DNA from: Candidatus Heimdallarchaeota archaeon
GTDB lineage: Archaea > Asgardarchaeota > Heimdallarchaeia > Heimdallarchaeales > Heimdallarchaeaceae
NCBI GenBank assembly: GCA_021399345.1
Contig: JAAFKI010000073.1
Coordinates: 1-41,285, forward strand
Direction: 5' to 3'
Length of the DNA stretch: 41,285 nt
How positions within the stretch are numbered: the first letter of the stretch is position 1; the number at the start of each line of letters is the position of its first letter. The notes beneath the pieces were generated by a model that worked only from the letters and a program-made list of their open reading frames with translations, was not told where the DNA came from and did not search any database. Shown one piece after another: positions 25,451 through 33,611 of the stretch. A program made the position numbers and the translations under genes.

Positions 25451-26698
25451 ATGCCATTTAGTTCTCGAATACCGAATTTTCACAATCTCTCATTAGAAGA
25501 AAAACGAAATAAGATTGTAGATTTATGCAATTTATCTAATGAAGAAATAACTCTTCTTAAAGGACAAGGTATCAGAGATGAAACTCTTAGTTATATGATT
25601 GAAAATGTGATTGGTAGAGTTGTTCTGCCATTAGGTGTTGCAACCAATTTCACTGTCAATGGAAGAGATCATCTTGTCCCAATGGCTGTGGAAGAGTCTT
25701 CTATCGTAGCAGCTGCAAGTCACGCAGCAAAAATAGCTAGAAAGAAAGGTGGATTTGAAGCAGAATATACAGGTTCGATAGCTATTGGACAAATCCAGAT
25801 TTTAGGTATAGAAGATTTCAAAGCAGCTTCTTCAAACATTCTTATGAATAAAGATAATTTGCTGAAACTTGCTAATTCAACAAACGAGAAATTAGTAGAT
25901 TTAGGAGGGGGAGCTAAAGATATTGAGATTCGAGAAGTAAATGGAAAGATTGAGAAATACCTAGTCGTTCACTTGATTGTAGATGTAAAAGATGCTATGG
26001 GAGCAAATGCAGTTAATACAATGTTAGAGAAAATCAAATCAGAGATAGAGAACATTACTTCTGGCAAAGTTTTACTTAAAATAATCTCCAATTATGCAGT
26101 TCGAAGATTGGTTAAAGTCAAAGCTGTTTTTGATAAGGAAGATTTGGGTGGAGAAGATATTGTTGATAAAATTCTTTTAGCGCATGATTTTGCAGAACAT
26201 GATATCTACAGATGTACGACTCATAATAAGGGGATTATGAATGGAATAACAGCTGTTCTGCTTGCTACAGGTAACGATTCAAGAGCTGTAGAAGCAGGAG
26301 CTCATGCCTTTGCAGTAAAAGAAGGAAGATACAGATCATTATCTAGATTTGAGAAGAATAAAGATGGTGATTTAGTAGGTTATCTTGAAGTACCAGCTTT
26401 TGTAGGAATCCTTGGGGGTGCAATGAATGTTAATCCAATTTACAAACTTTCTTTCAAAATAATGGGTATTAGTAGTGCGAAGGAATTTGCAGAAGTATTA
26501 GGCGCAGTTGGTTTAGCTCAAAATCTGGCAGCACTTAGGGTGCTGTGTTCAGAAGGAATTCAAAAAGGTCATATGAACTTGCATGCAAGAAATATAGCAA
26601 TTACTGCTGGAGCAAAAGGTGAAAATATTGAAAGAATTGCTCAACAAATGATGAAAGAAGAAAAAATCTCTTTTGACAGAGCAAAAGAACTACTTTAG
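25451..26698 (+). CDS. hmgA: Hydroxymethylglutaryl-CoA reductase, class II
   Basis: A 415-residue enzyme that makes mevalonate from HMG-CoA, the committed step to archaeal isoprenoid lipids. It follows the class II (Pseudomonas mevalonii-type) sequence closely: SRIPNFHNLS at the N-terminus, MIENVIG, NFTVNGRDHLVPMAVEESSIVAAASHAAK with the catalytic Glu near 81-82, DVKDAMGANAVNTM, catalytic Lys in THNKGIMNG, Asp in ATGNDSRAVEAGAHA, and His in GHMNLHARNIA. There is no membrane anchor. Most archaea use class I, so this is the bacterial-type form found in only some archaeal groups. An AAAAGATATTAAC element ends about 20 bases before the ATG. It is a single gene with no other mevalonate genes beside it. 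Confidence 0.95.
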   Translation: MPFSSRIPNFHNLSLEEKRNKIVDLCNLSNEEITLLKGQGIRDETLSYMIENVIGRVVLPLGVATNFTVNGRDHLVPMAVEESSIVAAASHAAKIARKKGGFEAEYTGSIAIGQIQILGIEDFKAASSNILMNKDNLLKLANSTNEKLVDLGGGAKDIEIREVNGKIEKYLVVHLIVDVKDAMGANAVNTMLEKIKSEIENITSGKVLLKIISNYAVRRLVKVKAVFDKEDLGGEDIVDKILLAHDFAEHDIYRCTTHNKGIMNGITAVLLATGNDSRAVEAGAHAFAVKEGRYRSLSRFEKNKDGDLVGYLEVPAFVGILGGAMNVNPIYKLSFKIMGISSAKEFAEVLGAVGLAQNLAALRVLCSEGIQKGHMNLHARNIAITAGAKGENIERIAQQMMKEEKISFDRAKELL

Positions 26699-26754
26699 AT
26701 GTTAAACTAGAGAAAATATGAAAAACTTTTATTCTAATCTGCTTATTGAGAATT

Positions 26755-27588
26755 ATGGATAAAGAAAAAACTAAGATAGAAGCAGATAAACCTGTCTTCG
26801 AAGAGGGAAAACAATATCATATTGAATGCAAACCTGGAGATTTGAAGGGACCTGTAATTCTTCCTGGAGACCCTGAAAGAGCGAGAAGAATAGCTGAAAC
26901 ATGGGAAGAGTTTAAGGAAATTGCAGCTCATAGGCAATACTTTTCCTATACTGGGAAGACTCATGGAGTTCCGATTAGCGTTACTTCTACAGGTATTGGT
27001 ACCCCTGCTTGTGAAATAGCCATTACTGAATTGCTCAATATTGGTTGTGATACCTTCATAAGAGTAGGTTCTACAGGTGCTATTCAACCAGGATTAGAAT
27101 TGGGAGATCTAATAATTAACACAGCTGCAGTCAAGATGGAGGGGTCTAGCAAATATTATGTGCCAGCAGATTACCCAGCTTCAGCTCACTATGAAGTTGT
27201 TCTAGCGCTTATAGAAGCATGTGAAGTTTTAGGATTTACTTATCATTTAGGAGTAGCAGCATCTTCTTCTAGTTTCTATCTAGGACAAGGGAGACCAGGA
27301 TTCAAGGATTATAAAATATCTAAAACAGATAAGATTGTTCCAGACCTCCAGAGGATGGGTGTAATGAATCTCGAAATGGAAGCGTCACATATATTTACAT
27401 TAGGTCAAATCTATGGAGCTAGAACTGGGGCAATTTGTGCTGTGTATGCAAACCGAGTTACTAATGAATTTGGAACAAAAGGAGAAAAAGAAGCAATAAC
27501 AGCTGCAAATTATGCTGTCAAAGTTCTAGCAGAAATGGATGAGGAAAAAAGAAACAAAGGGACAAAGCATTGGTACAGAATGAAATAA
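26755..27588 (+). CDS. udp: Uridine phosphorylase family nucleoside phosphorylase
   Basis: A 277-residue member of the PNP/UDP phosphorylase family. Phosphate-binding GDPERARRIA lies near residue 40, RVGSTGAIQPGLELGD carries the Arg that holds phosphate, and the nucleoside site segment NLEMEASHIFTL is typical of uridine phosphorylases. It cleaves uridine (or a related nucleoside) with phosphate to base and ribose 1-phosphate in nucleoside salvage. I chose ATG 26755 because a CTTTTATTC TATA-like element (26726-26734) sits about 25 bases upstream; an in-frame TTG at 26746 would fall before the transcript start. Substrate choice between uridine and other nucleosides is not certain. Confidence 0.88.
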   Translation: MDKEKTKIEADKPVFEEGKQYHIECKPGDLKGPVILPGDPERARRIAETWEEFKEIAAHRQYFSYTGKTHGVPISVTSTGIGTPACEIAITELLNIGCDTFIRVGSTGAIQPGLELGDLIINTAAVKMEGSSKYYVPADYPASAHYEVVLALIEACEVLGFTYHLGVAASSSSFYLGQGRPGFKDYKISKTDKIVPDLQRMGVMNLEMEASHIFTLGQIYGARTGAICAVYANRVTNEFGTKGEKEAITAANYAVKVLAEMDEEKRNKGTKHWYRMK

Positions 27589-27605
27589 ATGAAATTTGAT
27601 AAGAG

Positions 27606-27617
27606 CTTTTTAATTAA
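27606..27617 (+). promoter_or_regulatory. TATA-like element upstream of a structured RNA
   Basis: CTTTTTAATTAA lies just after the uridine phosphorylase stop, about 25 bases before GAGGGAGGG at 27639. It is placed where a promoter for the hairpin at 27641-27700 would be. No protein gene follows on this strand for 1 kb. Confidence 0.35.
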
Positions 27618-27640
27618 CTAACTGTCTAATTAATTTTTGA

Positions 27641-27700
27641 GGGAGGGAGGGTGAATCCCTGCAAAATGAGTGTAGGGATTCACCAAGATACCTTCCTTTT
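27641..27700 (+). ncRNA. Candidate small hairpin RNA or strong 3' structure
   Basis: A long inverted repeat lies in the gap between the convergent uridine phosphorylase and Vps22-like genes. GGTGAATCCCT (27650-27660) pairs perfectly with AGGGATTCACC (27674-27684) across a 13-base loop. An outer stem pairs GGGAGG (27641-27646) with CCTTCC (27691-27696) through one G-U pair, and TTTT follows at 27697. Upstream is a TATA-like element at the right distance. This could be a short independent RNA that ends at the T run, or a processing/termination structure for the upstream mRNA. It is far more G/C-rich than its surroundings. It does not match a family I know. Confidence 0.4.
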
Positions 27701-27780
27701 AAACCTTATAAACTCTTCGCAAAAGGCGATAAGAACCACTAAAACCTTATTCTTTTGGAGTATTAGGACTTGTTTGCATC

Positions 27781-28524
27781 TTACATTTTAGCAATGCCAG
27801 GGAAGTAATAATCTCCCGATTCTTCTTCCAGTATTGCTAAATCCATCTTCATCATCAACGTCATCGTGCTTTGAGCTCTTTCCATTGACCATCCTAAATG
27901 ACTTGCAACTTTGTCAACCGATAATGATGGTAATCCTGTAGCTAGCATTAATATCTCTTGTATATCATTTGACATTTCGATTGGTTTGAATCTTATCAAA
28001 ACCTCTTCTTCTCCAAGATCTACTTTTGGTGGAATTACTTCTTTTTCTTCTAGTTTGCGTATTACTTCTAGAATCTCTCCTGTTCCTACTTTCCAGTTTG
28101 GTCTTGTTTCCCTGAAATAATCTATGAGGTTTACAACTGTTATTGCGCTACCAATATCCTCTAGTTCTTCAGTTCCTATAACCATTATTTCTTGAACAAG
28201 TTTTTGTTTGAATTCATCTTTACCAAACAACATTGGAGTTTTTACTTTACCTGCAGTTCCTATTGTTTCTGCCATTCCTGCTCTTTTACGAAGCTCAAGT
28301 ACCTTTCCAACTAGCATTTTAGAAGCTATAAGATCTTTTTCAGATTTCTTTTCAATCCTCTCTATTCCTTCTTCAAAGACTTCTTTCCTTCTGTCTTCAT
28401 CTTGCCTTTGAGTATCTTTCAGCCCTGCATCAAATGATTTGTAGGCATCAGAAATATCTGAACGAATGTCCTTTTTTTCTTCTTTTTGCTTCTTTTGTTT
28501 ACCATTTCTCTTATCAGGTACCAT
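27781..28524 (-). CDS. ESCRT-II Vps22-like (EAP30 domain) protein
   Basis: About 247 residues. The N-terminal ~90 residues are highly charged and helical (coiled coil). The rest matches the EAP30/Vps22 (SNF8) tandem winged-helix domain: an ITVVNLIDYF helix followed by GTGEILEVIRKLEEKEVIPP, then LSVDKVASHLGWSMERAQSTM..LMMKMDLAILEE and a final GDYYFPGI. That corresponds to the human SNF8 segment KWETERARQVLEHLLKEGLAWLD...HYWLP. In eukaryotes it forms the core of ESCRT-II, which recruits ESCRT-III to membranes; Asgard ESCRT-II is thought to work similarly. I chose ATG 28524, because a TATA box (28551-28560) centred 31 bases upstream puts the transcript start after the earlier in-frame ATG at 28548. 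No other ESCRT gene is in this window. Confidence 0.85.
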   Translation of the reverse strand: MVPDKRNGKQKKQKEEKKDIRSDISDAYKSFDAGLKDTQRQDEDRRKEVFEEGIERIEKKSEKDLIASKMLVGKVLELRKRAGMAETIGTAGKVKTPMLFGKDEFKQKLVQEIMVIGTEELEDIGSAITVVNLIDYFRETRPNWKVGTGEILEVIRKLEEKEVIPPKVDLGEEEVLIRFKPIEMSNDIQEILMLATGLPSLSVDKVASHLGWSMERAQSTMTLMMKMDLAILEEESGDYYFPGIAKM

Positions 28525-28550
28525 TATTATCAAGATGAATCTAGCCATCC

Positions 28551-28560
28551 TTATATAAAA
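28551..28560 (-). promoter_or_regulatory. TATA box of the Vps22-like gene
   Basis: On the minus strand it reads TTTTATATAA. Its centre is about 31 bases before ATG 28524 and only 8 bases before ATG 28548. The transcript should therefore begin near 28530, which makes the internal ATG the real, almost leaderless start. Confidence 0.65.
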
Positions 28561-28693
28561 AAATATTCAATTAAGTACATCAAAACATTTTTAGTTATTA
28601 TGAAGTTACGGCATAATTGAAGAAGAGAATAATGAAATAACCTTTGGGGTAAATTACTTTATTTTTAGTACTCAAAATTACAGGGCGTAAATA

Positions 28694-30052
28694 ATGAACG
28701 ATATAAATATTACAGCTTTCGGTGCTACTGACTATGTGGGAAGAAGTAGTTTTCTTCTACACGATAGAGATCATAATATACTTCTAGACTGTGGTCTGCA
28801 ATTAGTTCCTAAACAATTGTCTATTGCTCCAAAAGGAGTAGATAGTATAGCACACAAAGTTGATTCAGTTCTTTTAAGTCATGCACATATAGATCACTCT
28901 GGTTATATGCCCGCTTTATCTAAGCATGGTTTTAAAGGAAATTACTACATGACTCATCCAACCAAGGAGATAGTTTACAAACTCTGGTTAGATCATCTAA
29001 AAATTGAAGGAAGAAGACATTGGTCAGAGTCTGATTTGGATAAAGCATTTCGAAGAATAAAAACTACAGAATATGAAAAGCCATTCAAAGTAGCAGATGG
29101 AATTACTGCACGTTTAATTAATGCTGGGCATGTTCTAGGAGCAGCTCAAATACTTATCGATTGGGAAGGGACATTGATTCTCTATACTGCTGATATAAAT
29201 GATAGAATAACTCCTATGTTTGATGGATATGATTTACCAGATGAGGAAATAGATATTCTACTGATAGAATCTACTAATGGCGATCGTTATGTGCCTGAGA
29301 GATCAAAGATAGATGTTGGTCTTCGTCTTATGGCTAAGCAAATAACAGATGAAAAAAATAAAATGCTTTTACCATCTTTTGCAGTGGGTAGGTCTCAGGA
29401 AACTTTAATCACCTTAGCTTTAGATGACGATTTGAATGATGTACCTATTTACATTGATGGAATGATTAATCATATGAATATGGTTACAGAGCACTTTCTA
29501 AGTGATAAGTGGGTATCCAAACGTTTTCTCAGTCAGTTGAAAGATGCTGGTCTCTATTCACCTTTCGAAAAACAAAATTTTATTCCTGTTCCCTCAATTT
29601 CAAATAGAACACACAATTCTAGAAAATACATCTCAAAAAATGAAGAGGGCTCAATCATTGTTACTACTTCCGGTATGCTAGAAGGCGGTCCTATTCACAC
29701 TTATTTAGAACTGTGTGGAACCAACCCAAATAATGTTCTAGGATTCACTGGCTACCAAGTAGAAGGGACAACTGGTAGAGACATATTTGATGGGAACAAA
29801 AACATAACACTTCAAACAAGCTATGGGCAACCAAAGAAACTCAATTTAAAGGCAAAAGTAATGAAATTTCCATATTCTGGACATAGTTCAGTAGATGGTT
29901 TGAAAGCAGTTATGGAGAAATCAGGAGCAAATGAGATATTTTTAATTCATGGTGATAAAAGAAATCAAGAATACATTCTCAACTTTGTCAAGGATATTGC
30001 TAAACCAAGAATCCTGAAAGAAGCAGTACCAACCAAGCTAGTGAGTTTGTAA
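28694..30052 (+). CDS. Beta-CASP metallo-beta-lactamase ribonuclease (archaeal CPSF-like)
   Basis: A 452-residue RNA nuclease. The metallo-beta-lactamase part has HAHIDHSG (HxHxDH zinc motif, residues ~59-64), NAGHVLGAAQ (third His region) and YTADIND. The beta-CASP part has ESTNGDR (motif A), ITTSGML-like VTTSGMLEGGP (motif B region) and the final HGDK (motif C His). There are no KH domains at the N-terminus, so it resembles archaeal aCPSF2 or a short CPSF73-like enzyme rather than aCPSF1. It would act as an endo- or exonuclease in RNA 3' processing or decay. A TTACTTTATTTTT tract about 35 bases upstream may be its TATA box. It shares a transcript with the next gene, starting 2 bases after its stop. 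Confidence 0.9.
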   Translation: MNDINITAFGATDYVGRSSFLLHDRDHNILLDCGLQLVPKQLSIAPKGVDSIAHKVDSVLLSHAHIDHSGYMPALSKHGFKGNYYMTHPTKEIVYKLWLDHLKIEGRRHWSESDLDKAFRRIKTTEYEKPFKVADGITARLINAGHVLGAAQILIDWEGTLILYTADINDRITPMFDGYDLPDEEIDILLIESTNGDRYVPERSKIDVGLRLMAKQITDEKNKMLLPSFAVGRSQETLITLALDDDLNDVPIYIDGMINHMNMVTEHFLSDKWVSKRFLSQLKDAGLYSPFEKQNFIPVPSISNRTHNSRKYISKNEEGSIIVTTSGMLEGGPIHTYLELCGTNPNNVLGFTGYQVEGTTGRDIFDGNKNITLQTSYGQPKKLNLKAKVMKFPYSGHSSVDGLKAVMEKSGANEIFLIHGDKRNQEYILNFVKDIAKPRILKEAVPTKLVSL

Positions 30053-30053
30053 A

Positions 30054-30695
30054 ATGAAAATCAACAATCCTCCTTATCTACAGATAGCTTTGGATTTAGT
30101 TGACAAGACCAAATTGGAAAGAATCTTATCAAAAATTCCAGACTCCGATAAAATTCTTTTAGAAGCAGGGACACCTCTGATTAAAAAATTCGGAATTGAT
30201 ATTGTGAAATTTATTCGTGAATTTCATACATCATCATATATTATTGCAGATATGAAGACACTAGATGTTGGATGGTTAGAGGTTCAGATTGCTGCAGAAG
30301 CATCAGCAAATGCTGTAGCTATCAGTGGATTAGCCCCTAATGAAACACTTGTTTCATCAATTGAAGAAGCAGAAAAAAGAAGGGTTGATATTTTATTAGA
30401 TTGTATGAACGTTGAATCACCATCTACAATTCTTGAAAATTTAACAAAGAAACCAGAAGTTGTACTTTTTCATAGAGGAATAGATCAAGAAGGAGAAGCA
30501 GATCATCCTTGGAATAAAATTAAGCTAATCAAAGCAAAATTTCCAGAAAGTAAAACAGCTGTTGCTGGAGGATTAAATCTTGAAACTAGTGCTCGAGCTC
30601 TCAATAATGGCGCAGACATTATAATTATTGGTAGAGCAATTACTCAAGCAGATAACATTGAAGCCACAATTAATGATTTTCTTCATTTGTTGTAA
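30054..30695 (+). CDS. 3-hexulose-6-phosphate synthase
   Basis: A 213-residue TIM-barrel protein of the orotidine monophosphate decarboxylase superfamily. QIALDLVD at the first strand, LLEAGTPLIKKFG, DMKTLDVG with the catalytic Asp-x-Lys-x-x-Asp, and AVAGGLNLETSARALNNGADIIIIGRAI at the phosphate site match 3-hexulose-6-phosphate synthase rather than OMP decarboxylase. It interconverts formaldehyde plus ribulose 5-phosphate and hexulose 6-phosphate. In archaea without an oxidative pentose phosphate pathway it runs in reverse to make ribulose 5-phosphate for nucleotides. Its ATG follows the nuclease stop by two bases. The isomerase partner that often accompanies or is fused to it is not in this window. 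Confidence 0.9.
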   Translation: MKINNPPYLQIALDLVDKTKLERILSKIPDSDKILLEAGTPLIKKFGIDIVKFIREFHTSSYIIADMKTLDVGWLEVQIAAEASANAVAISGLAPNETLVSSIEEAEKRRVDILLDCMNVESPSTILENLTKKPEVVLFHRGIDQEGEADHPWNKIKLIKAKFPESKTAVAGGLNLETSARALNNGADIIIIGRAITQADNIEATINDFLHLL

Positions 30696-30717
30696 GAAGA
30701 AAATTATCTTAGATTCA

Positions 30718-31605
30718 TTAGTATTCATGCATTGTCCCCTTATATCTGATTTTTGAATATATTTTTTTGTAGGTTAGATTAAACAGAATTAACATTATTA
30801 TTGACATAAGTATTAACATGACAACTGATCCCCAAACTATACCATTCAAAAGAGTTCCCTGTCCAAATAAACAGAGTCTAAATGATTGAACAGCAAGCGT
30901 CATCGGAGAGATATATGCAATTATTCTCAGCCATTCAGGGAAGAGGGAGAGAGGAAAGAGACTTCCGCTTAATAGATGCATAACACCTATAATTATCATA
31001 GAAATCTCTCTTCCTCTCTTTATTAGTATGGTTACATTTGCAGCCAATAGAGATAGGGAAAAGAAAAAGAAAATGACGCAAACTATAACCAACAGAAAGG
31101 ATAGCACGGATACAAAATTAAGATTGAGACCCCCCTTGAAAATAGGAAAGATTAGGAGAACTGGAATATAATAAATTACTGAAAAAACTAAACTGTACAA
31201 CACTTCAAATGTGATTTCAGAAACAAAATACTTCTTTAGACCAAAAGGTTGGGTTGCCAAAGTTTCGAAAGTTCCTTGCTTCATCTCACTTGTGAAACTG
31301 TTCATTGATTTCCTAAGTATGCGAGTAGATATATCTACTAACATGCTGCCTGCAAAGATATAGGTTACACTACTCACAATGTAACCATCTTGGGTTATAG
31401 TTTGACCGGGAACAAGGTTTCCAATATAAAAGAATAAACTAGCAACAGCGAAAGTATTAACAAAACCCAAAAGCAGTGCAAACTTATATTGCCAAATTAT
31501 CTTTATATTTCTGAAAAAAGTTGCTTTAAACCCCATCCAAAAAGATGTGGAAAAATTTGAATGCTCGAATTTTTCAATTACTTTGATGACTTCATCTGTT
31601 GACAT
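30718..31605 (-). CDS. ABC-2 type permease
   Basis: A 295-residue inner-membrane permease with about six membrane segments and a cytosolic N-terminal stretch of about 40 residues. GSLFPLSLFPEWLRIIAYISPMTLAVQSFRLCLFG is the typical loop and final region of ABC-2 permeases (the P-x-x-L-P-x-W..SPLT pattern), here read as two short motifs, SLFPLSLFP and YISPMTL. I placed the start at ATG 31605, which overlaps the stop of the upstream permease as TAATG; an in-frame TTG three codons earlier is possible. With the upstream permease and ATPase it forms a three-gene exporter operon. The substrate is unknown. Family members export drugs, polysaccharides or lipids. Confidence 0.88.
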   Translation of the reverse strand: MSTDEVIKVIEKFEHSNFSTSFWMGFKATFFRNIKIIWQYKFALLLGFVNTFAVASLFFYIGNLVPGQTITQDGYIVSSVTYIFAGSMLVDISTRILRKSMNSFTSEMKQGTFETLATQPFGLKKYFVSEITFEVLYSLVFSVIYYIPVLLIFPIFKGGLNLNFVSVLSFLLVIVCVIFFFFSLSLLAANVTILIKRGREISMIIIGVMHLLSGSLFPLSLFPEWLRIIAYISPMTLAVQSFRLCLFGQGTLLNGIVWGSVVMLILMSIIMLILFNLTYKKIYSKIRYKGTMHEY

Positions 31606-32366
31606 TAATACCAATCTACCTTATTGTGTTTTTTTGAATGAGCGATGCTTTTAGATGCTAAGAAAATAGCAAAAATTCCTATAACTATTGAAGAAATTAA
31701 CAATATCATGCTATTTGTCAAAATTAGCTGCCAATTAGTTTCATCCGTTAATATTACTGAATGTAAAGCTTCAAGTCCATACGTCAAAGGAAGAGCTCTA
31801 GATACTATCATTGGAAACCCCTTAAGTAATGAAAGTGGAAAAACAATACCTGTGAATGTTCTTGTAAGTTGATAAAGAAGGGGAACTAAACCACTGTTTT
31901 TTTGATAGTATATTGTGAAAGAAGCAAAAATCATGGAAATCGACATATGAGCTATCAAAATTAACAAGAATAGAACGATGACTAACATAACTTCTTGAAT
32001 TGAAATAACATAAAAACTCCCCATGAATAAATAAGCTAAGAATAAAGCTGCAAAAACAGAAAGTGAAGAAAGAACAACACCAGCCAAAGTACTGCCTATT
32101 GAATACTCAATAAAATTGAATTGAAACAGTAAATAAGACCAAGTTCCTGAAACTATTTCATTGTAAATGCTTCCACAAACTGTTGCTAAAGAAGTCCCTA
32201 TGATCATCTGCAAACTTAGACCTAGAAAACAAAATTCTAAATAAGTTGACTGAATCCCAAACACAGTCATGTCTGGGTTCATTTTACCAAAGAAGAAGTA
32301 CATTACGATTGTAATAAGATTAAGGAAAAAAGTCATTAAGTAACTACTTTTGTAACTCAATGCCAT
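31605..32366 (-). CDS. ABC-2 type permease (true N-terminus probably further upstream)
   Basis: A 253-residue permease counted from the first ATG in frame, with about six membrane segments and the family motif GIVFPLSLL...RALPLTYGLEAL near the C-terminus. The frame stays open upstream to 32468, encoding NSFNCASKKSNPFSRINIIF and more, which resembles the cytosolic N-terminus of the sister permease. No ATG, GTG or TTG occurs in that extension. An ATT at 32468 lies 10 bases after GGAGG. A short ATG reading frame in the neighbouring phase starts at the same GGAGG and then hits a stop. The gene may therefore use a rare start or contain a frameshift. It follows the ATPase gene in the same operon. 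Confidence 0.85.
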   Translation of the reverse strand: MALSYKSSYLMTFFLNLITIVMYFFFGKMNPDMTVFGIQSTYLEFCFLGLSLQMIIGTSLATVCGSIYNEIVSGTWSYLLFQFNFIEYSIGSTLAGVVLSSLSVFAALFLAYLFMGSFYVISIQEVMLVIVLFLLILIAHMSISMIFASFTIYYQKNSGLVPLLYQLTRTFTGIVFPLSLLKGFPMIVSRALPLTYGLEALHSVILTDETNWQLILTNSMILLISSIVIGIFAIFLASKSIAHSKKHNKVDWY

Positions 32367-32470
32367 TTTTATTTTTGATTTGAAGATGATATTAATTCTT
32401 GAAAAGGGGTTGCTTTTCTTAGATGCACAATTAAATGAATTAAGTACATCAACAAGAGGATAAGTAATTG

Positions 32471-33550
32471 CTAAACATCCTCCTCTTGCATTGGGAAAGT
32501 GAAAATCTCTTCTTTTGCTTCAGATTCAAGAGCAGAATTTGTTTTGTTCATAGCTAGAAAAGCTAAGAAAGATTCTTTGAGACTAGGCATATAGGGTGCA
32601 ATTTTGTAGATTTCTCCACTGGCTCGTAAGATAAGTACAGTAATTCTAGAAATCGTTTCATTAAGCGGATACTTAATTGGCTGAATTGTTACCTCATAAA
32701 CGAAATTTAAGCCATCCTTTTCCTTGAGTGAAGTAACCTCCGCTCCAGCAGAATCTCTAACAAGTTTTTTGAAAATCTCTGTAGGTAGTTGAGACATTTT
32801 GAAACCATCGGATGGAAGTGGAGGTAATGAGAAGATTAGATGAATATATTCTTGAATAACTTTCTGCTTGAAGACCTCAGGAGCACAGTCTTGAACGATT
32901 TTTCCTGAATCAATTAGAATCAATCTAGAAGTTAGTTCATCTATTTCTGGAAAATTGTGACTAGTAAGGAGGATTGTTGTTCCAAATTCTCTATTAAATT
33001 CATTTAGTAAATCTTTGGCTTTTTCAGAACTTTCAGCATCAAATCCTAGAGTTGGCTCATCTAACAATAGGACTTTTGGAAAGGGAACTAAGGATCTAAT
33101 GAGAAGGACTTTGGCTTTCATACCTGTGGAAAGTTTCATAACTAGAGCATTCTTTTTCTCCTCCAGATCAAAATAATTCAAGAGGGACTGAATTCTTTTT
33201 TTTGCTACTGGTTTACTTAAACCGCTTAAAGTTCCGTAGAACATCAAATTGTCTAAAACTGATAATCTATAATATAAACTTCGTCCCCCTGTTTCTCCAA
33301 AAACAGCTCCTACAATTTGCCTAATTTTCTTATCTTCTTTAATTGAAATGCCATCAATATAAGCTTCTCCACATGAAGGAAGAAGAAGAGTTGTAAGAAT
33401 CTTTGTAAGAGTAGTTTTACCAGCTCCGTTTGGGCCTAGAAGCCCCACAAATGAGCCTTCTTTGATTTTTAATGATACATTATCTAATGCATTAATTTCT
33501 TTTCCCTTTTTTGTAAATTGTTTACTTAAACTTTCAATCTCTATAGACAC
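32471..33550 (-). CDS. ABC-2 type exporter ATP-binding protein
   Basis: A 359-residue ATPase. It has Walker A GPNGAGKTT (residues ~36-44), a KLSTGMKAK version of the signature, Walker B VLLLDEPTLGFD and switch His in LTSHNFPE. The region after ~230 is the C-terminal domain often found in ABC-2 exporters of the DrrA or NatA type. It energises the two downstream permeases. It starts at GTG 33550, exactly 25 bases after a TATA box (GCTTATATAT on the minus strand, 33571-33580), so the transcript is leaderless. The operon is ATPase, permease, permease. The exporter substrate cannot be inferred. Confidence 0.93.
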   Translation of the reverse strand: MSIEIESLSKQFTKKGKEINALDNVSLKIKEGSFVGLLGPNGAGKTTLTKILTTLLLPSCGEAYIDGISIKEDKKIRQIVGAVFGETGGRSLYYRLSVLDNLMFYGTLSGLSKPVAKKRIQSLLNYFDLEEKKNALVMKLSTGMKAKVLLIRSLVPFPKVLLLDEPTLGFDAESSEKAKDLLNEFNREFGTTILLTSHNFPEIDELTSRLILIDSGKIVQDCAPEVFKQKVIQEYIHLIFSLPPLPSDGFKMSQLPTEIFKKLVRDSAGAEVTSLKEKDGLNFVYEVTIQPIKYPLNETISRITVLILRASGEIYKIAPYMPSLKESFLAFLAMNKTNSALESEAKEEIFTFPMQEEDV

Positions 33551-33570
33551 ATTACTTAAAATAAACTGAA

Positions 33571-33580
33571 ATATATAAGC
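33571..33580 (-). promoter_or_regulatory. TATA box of the ABC-2 exporter operon
   Basis: Read on the minus strand as GCTTATATAT, centred 25 bases before the GTG start of the ATPase gene. This spacing supports a leaderless transcript starting at the GTG codon itself. Confidence 0.65.
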
Positions 33581-33611
33581 TCAACAAAATGAAATTTATA
33601 GAGTTCTCCTT

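Noticed and set aside
27641..27700. The inverted repeat as the end of a mobile element or MITE
   Set aside because: Only one copy is seen in the window and no target-site duplication flanks it.
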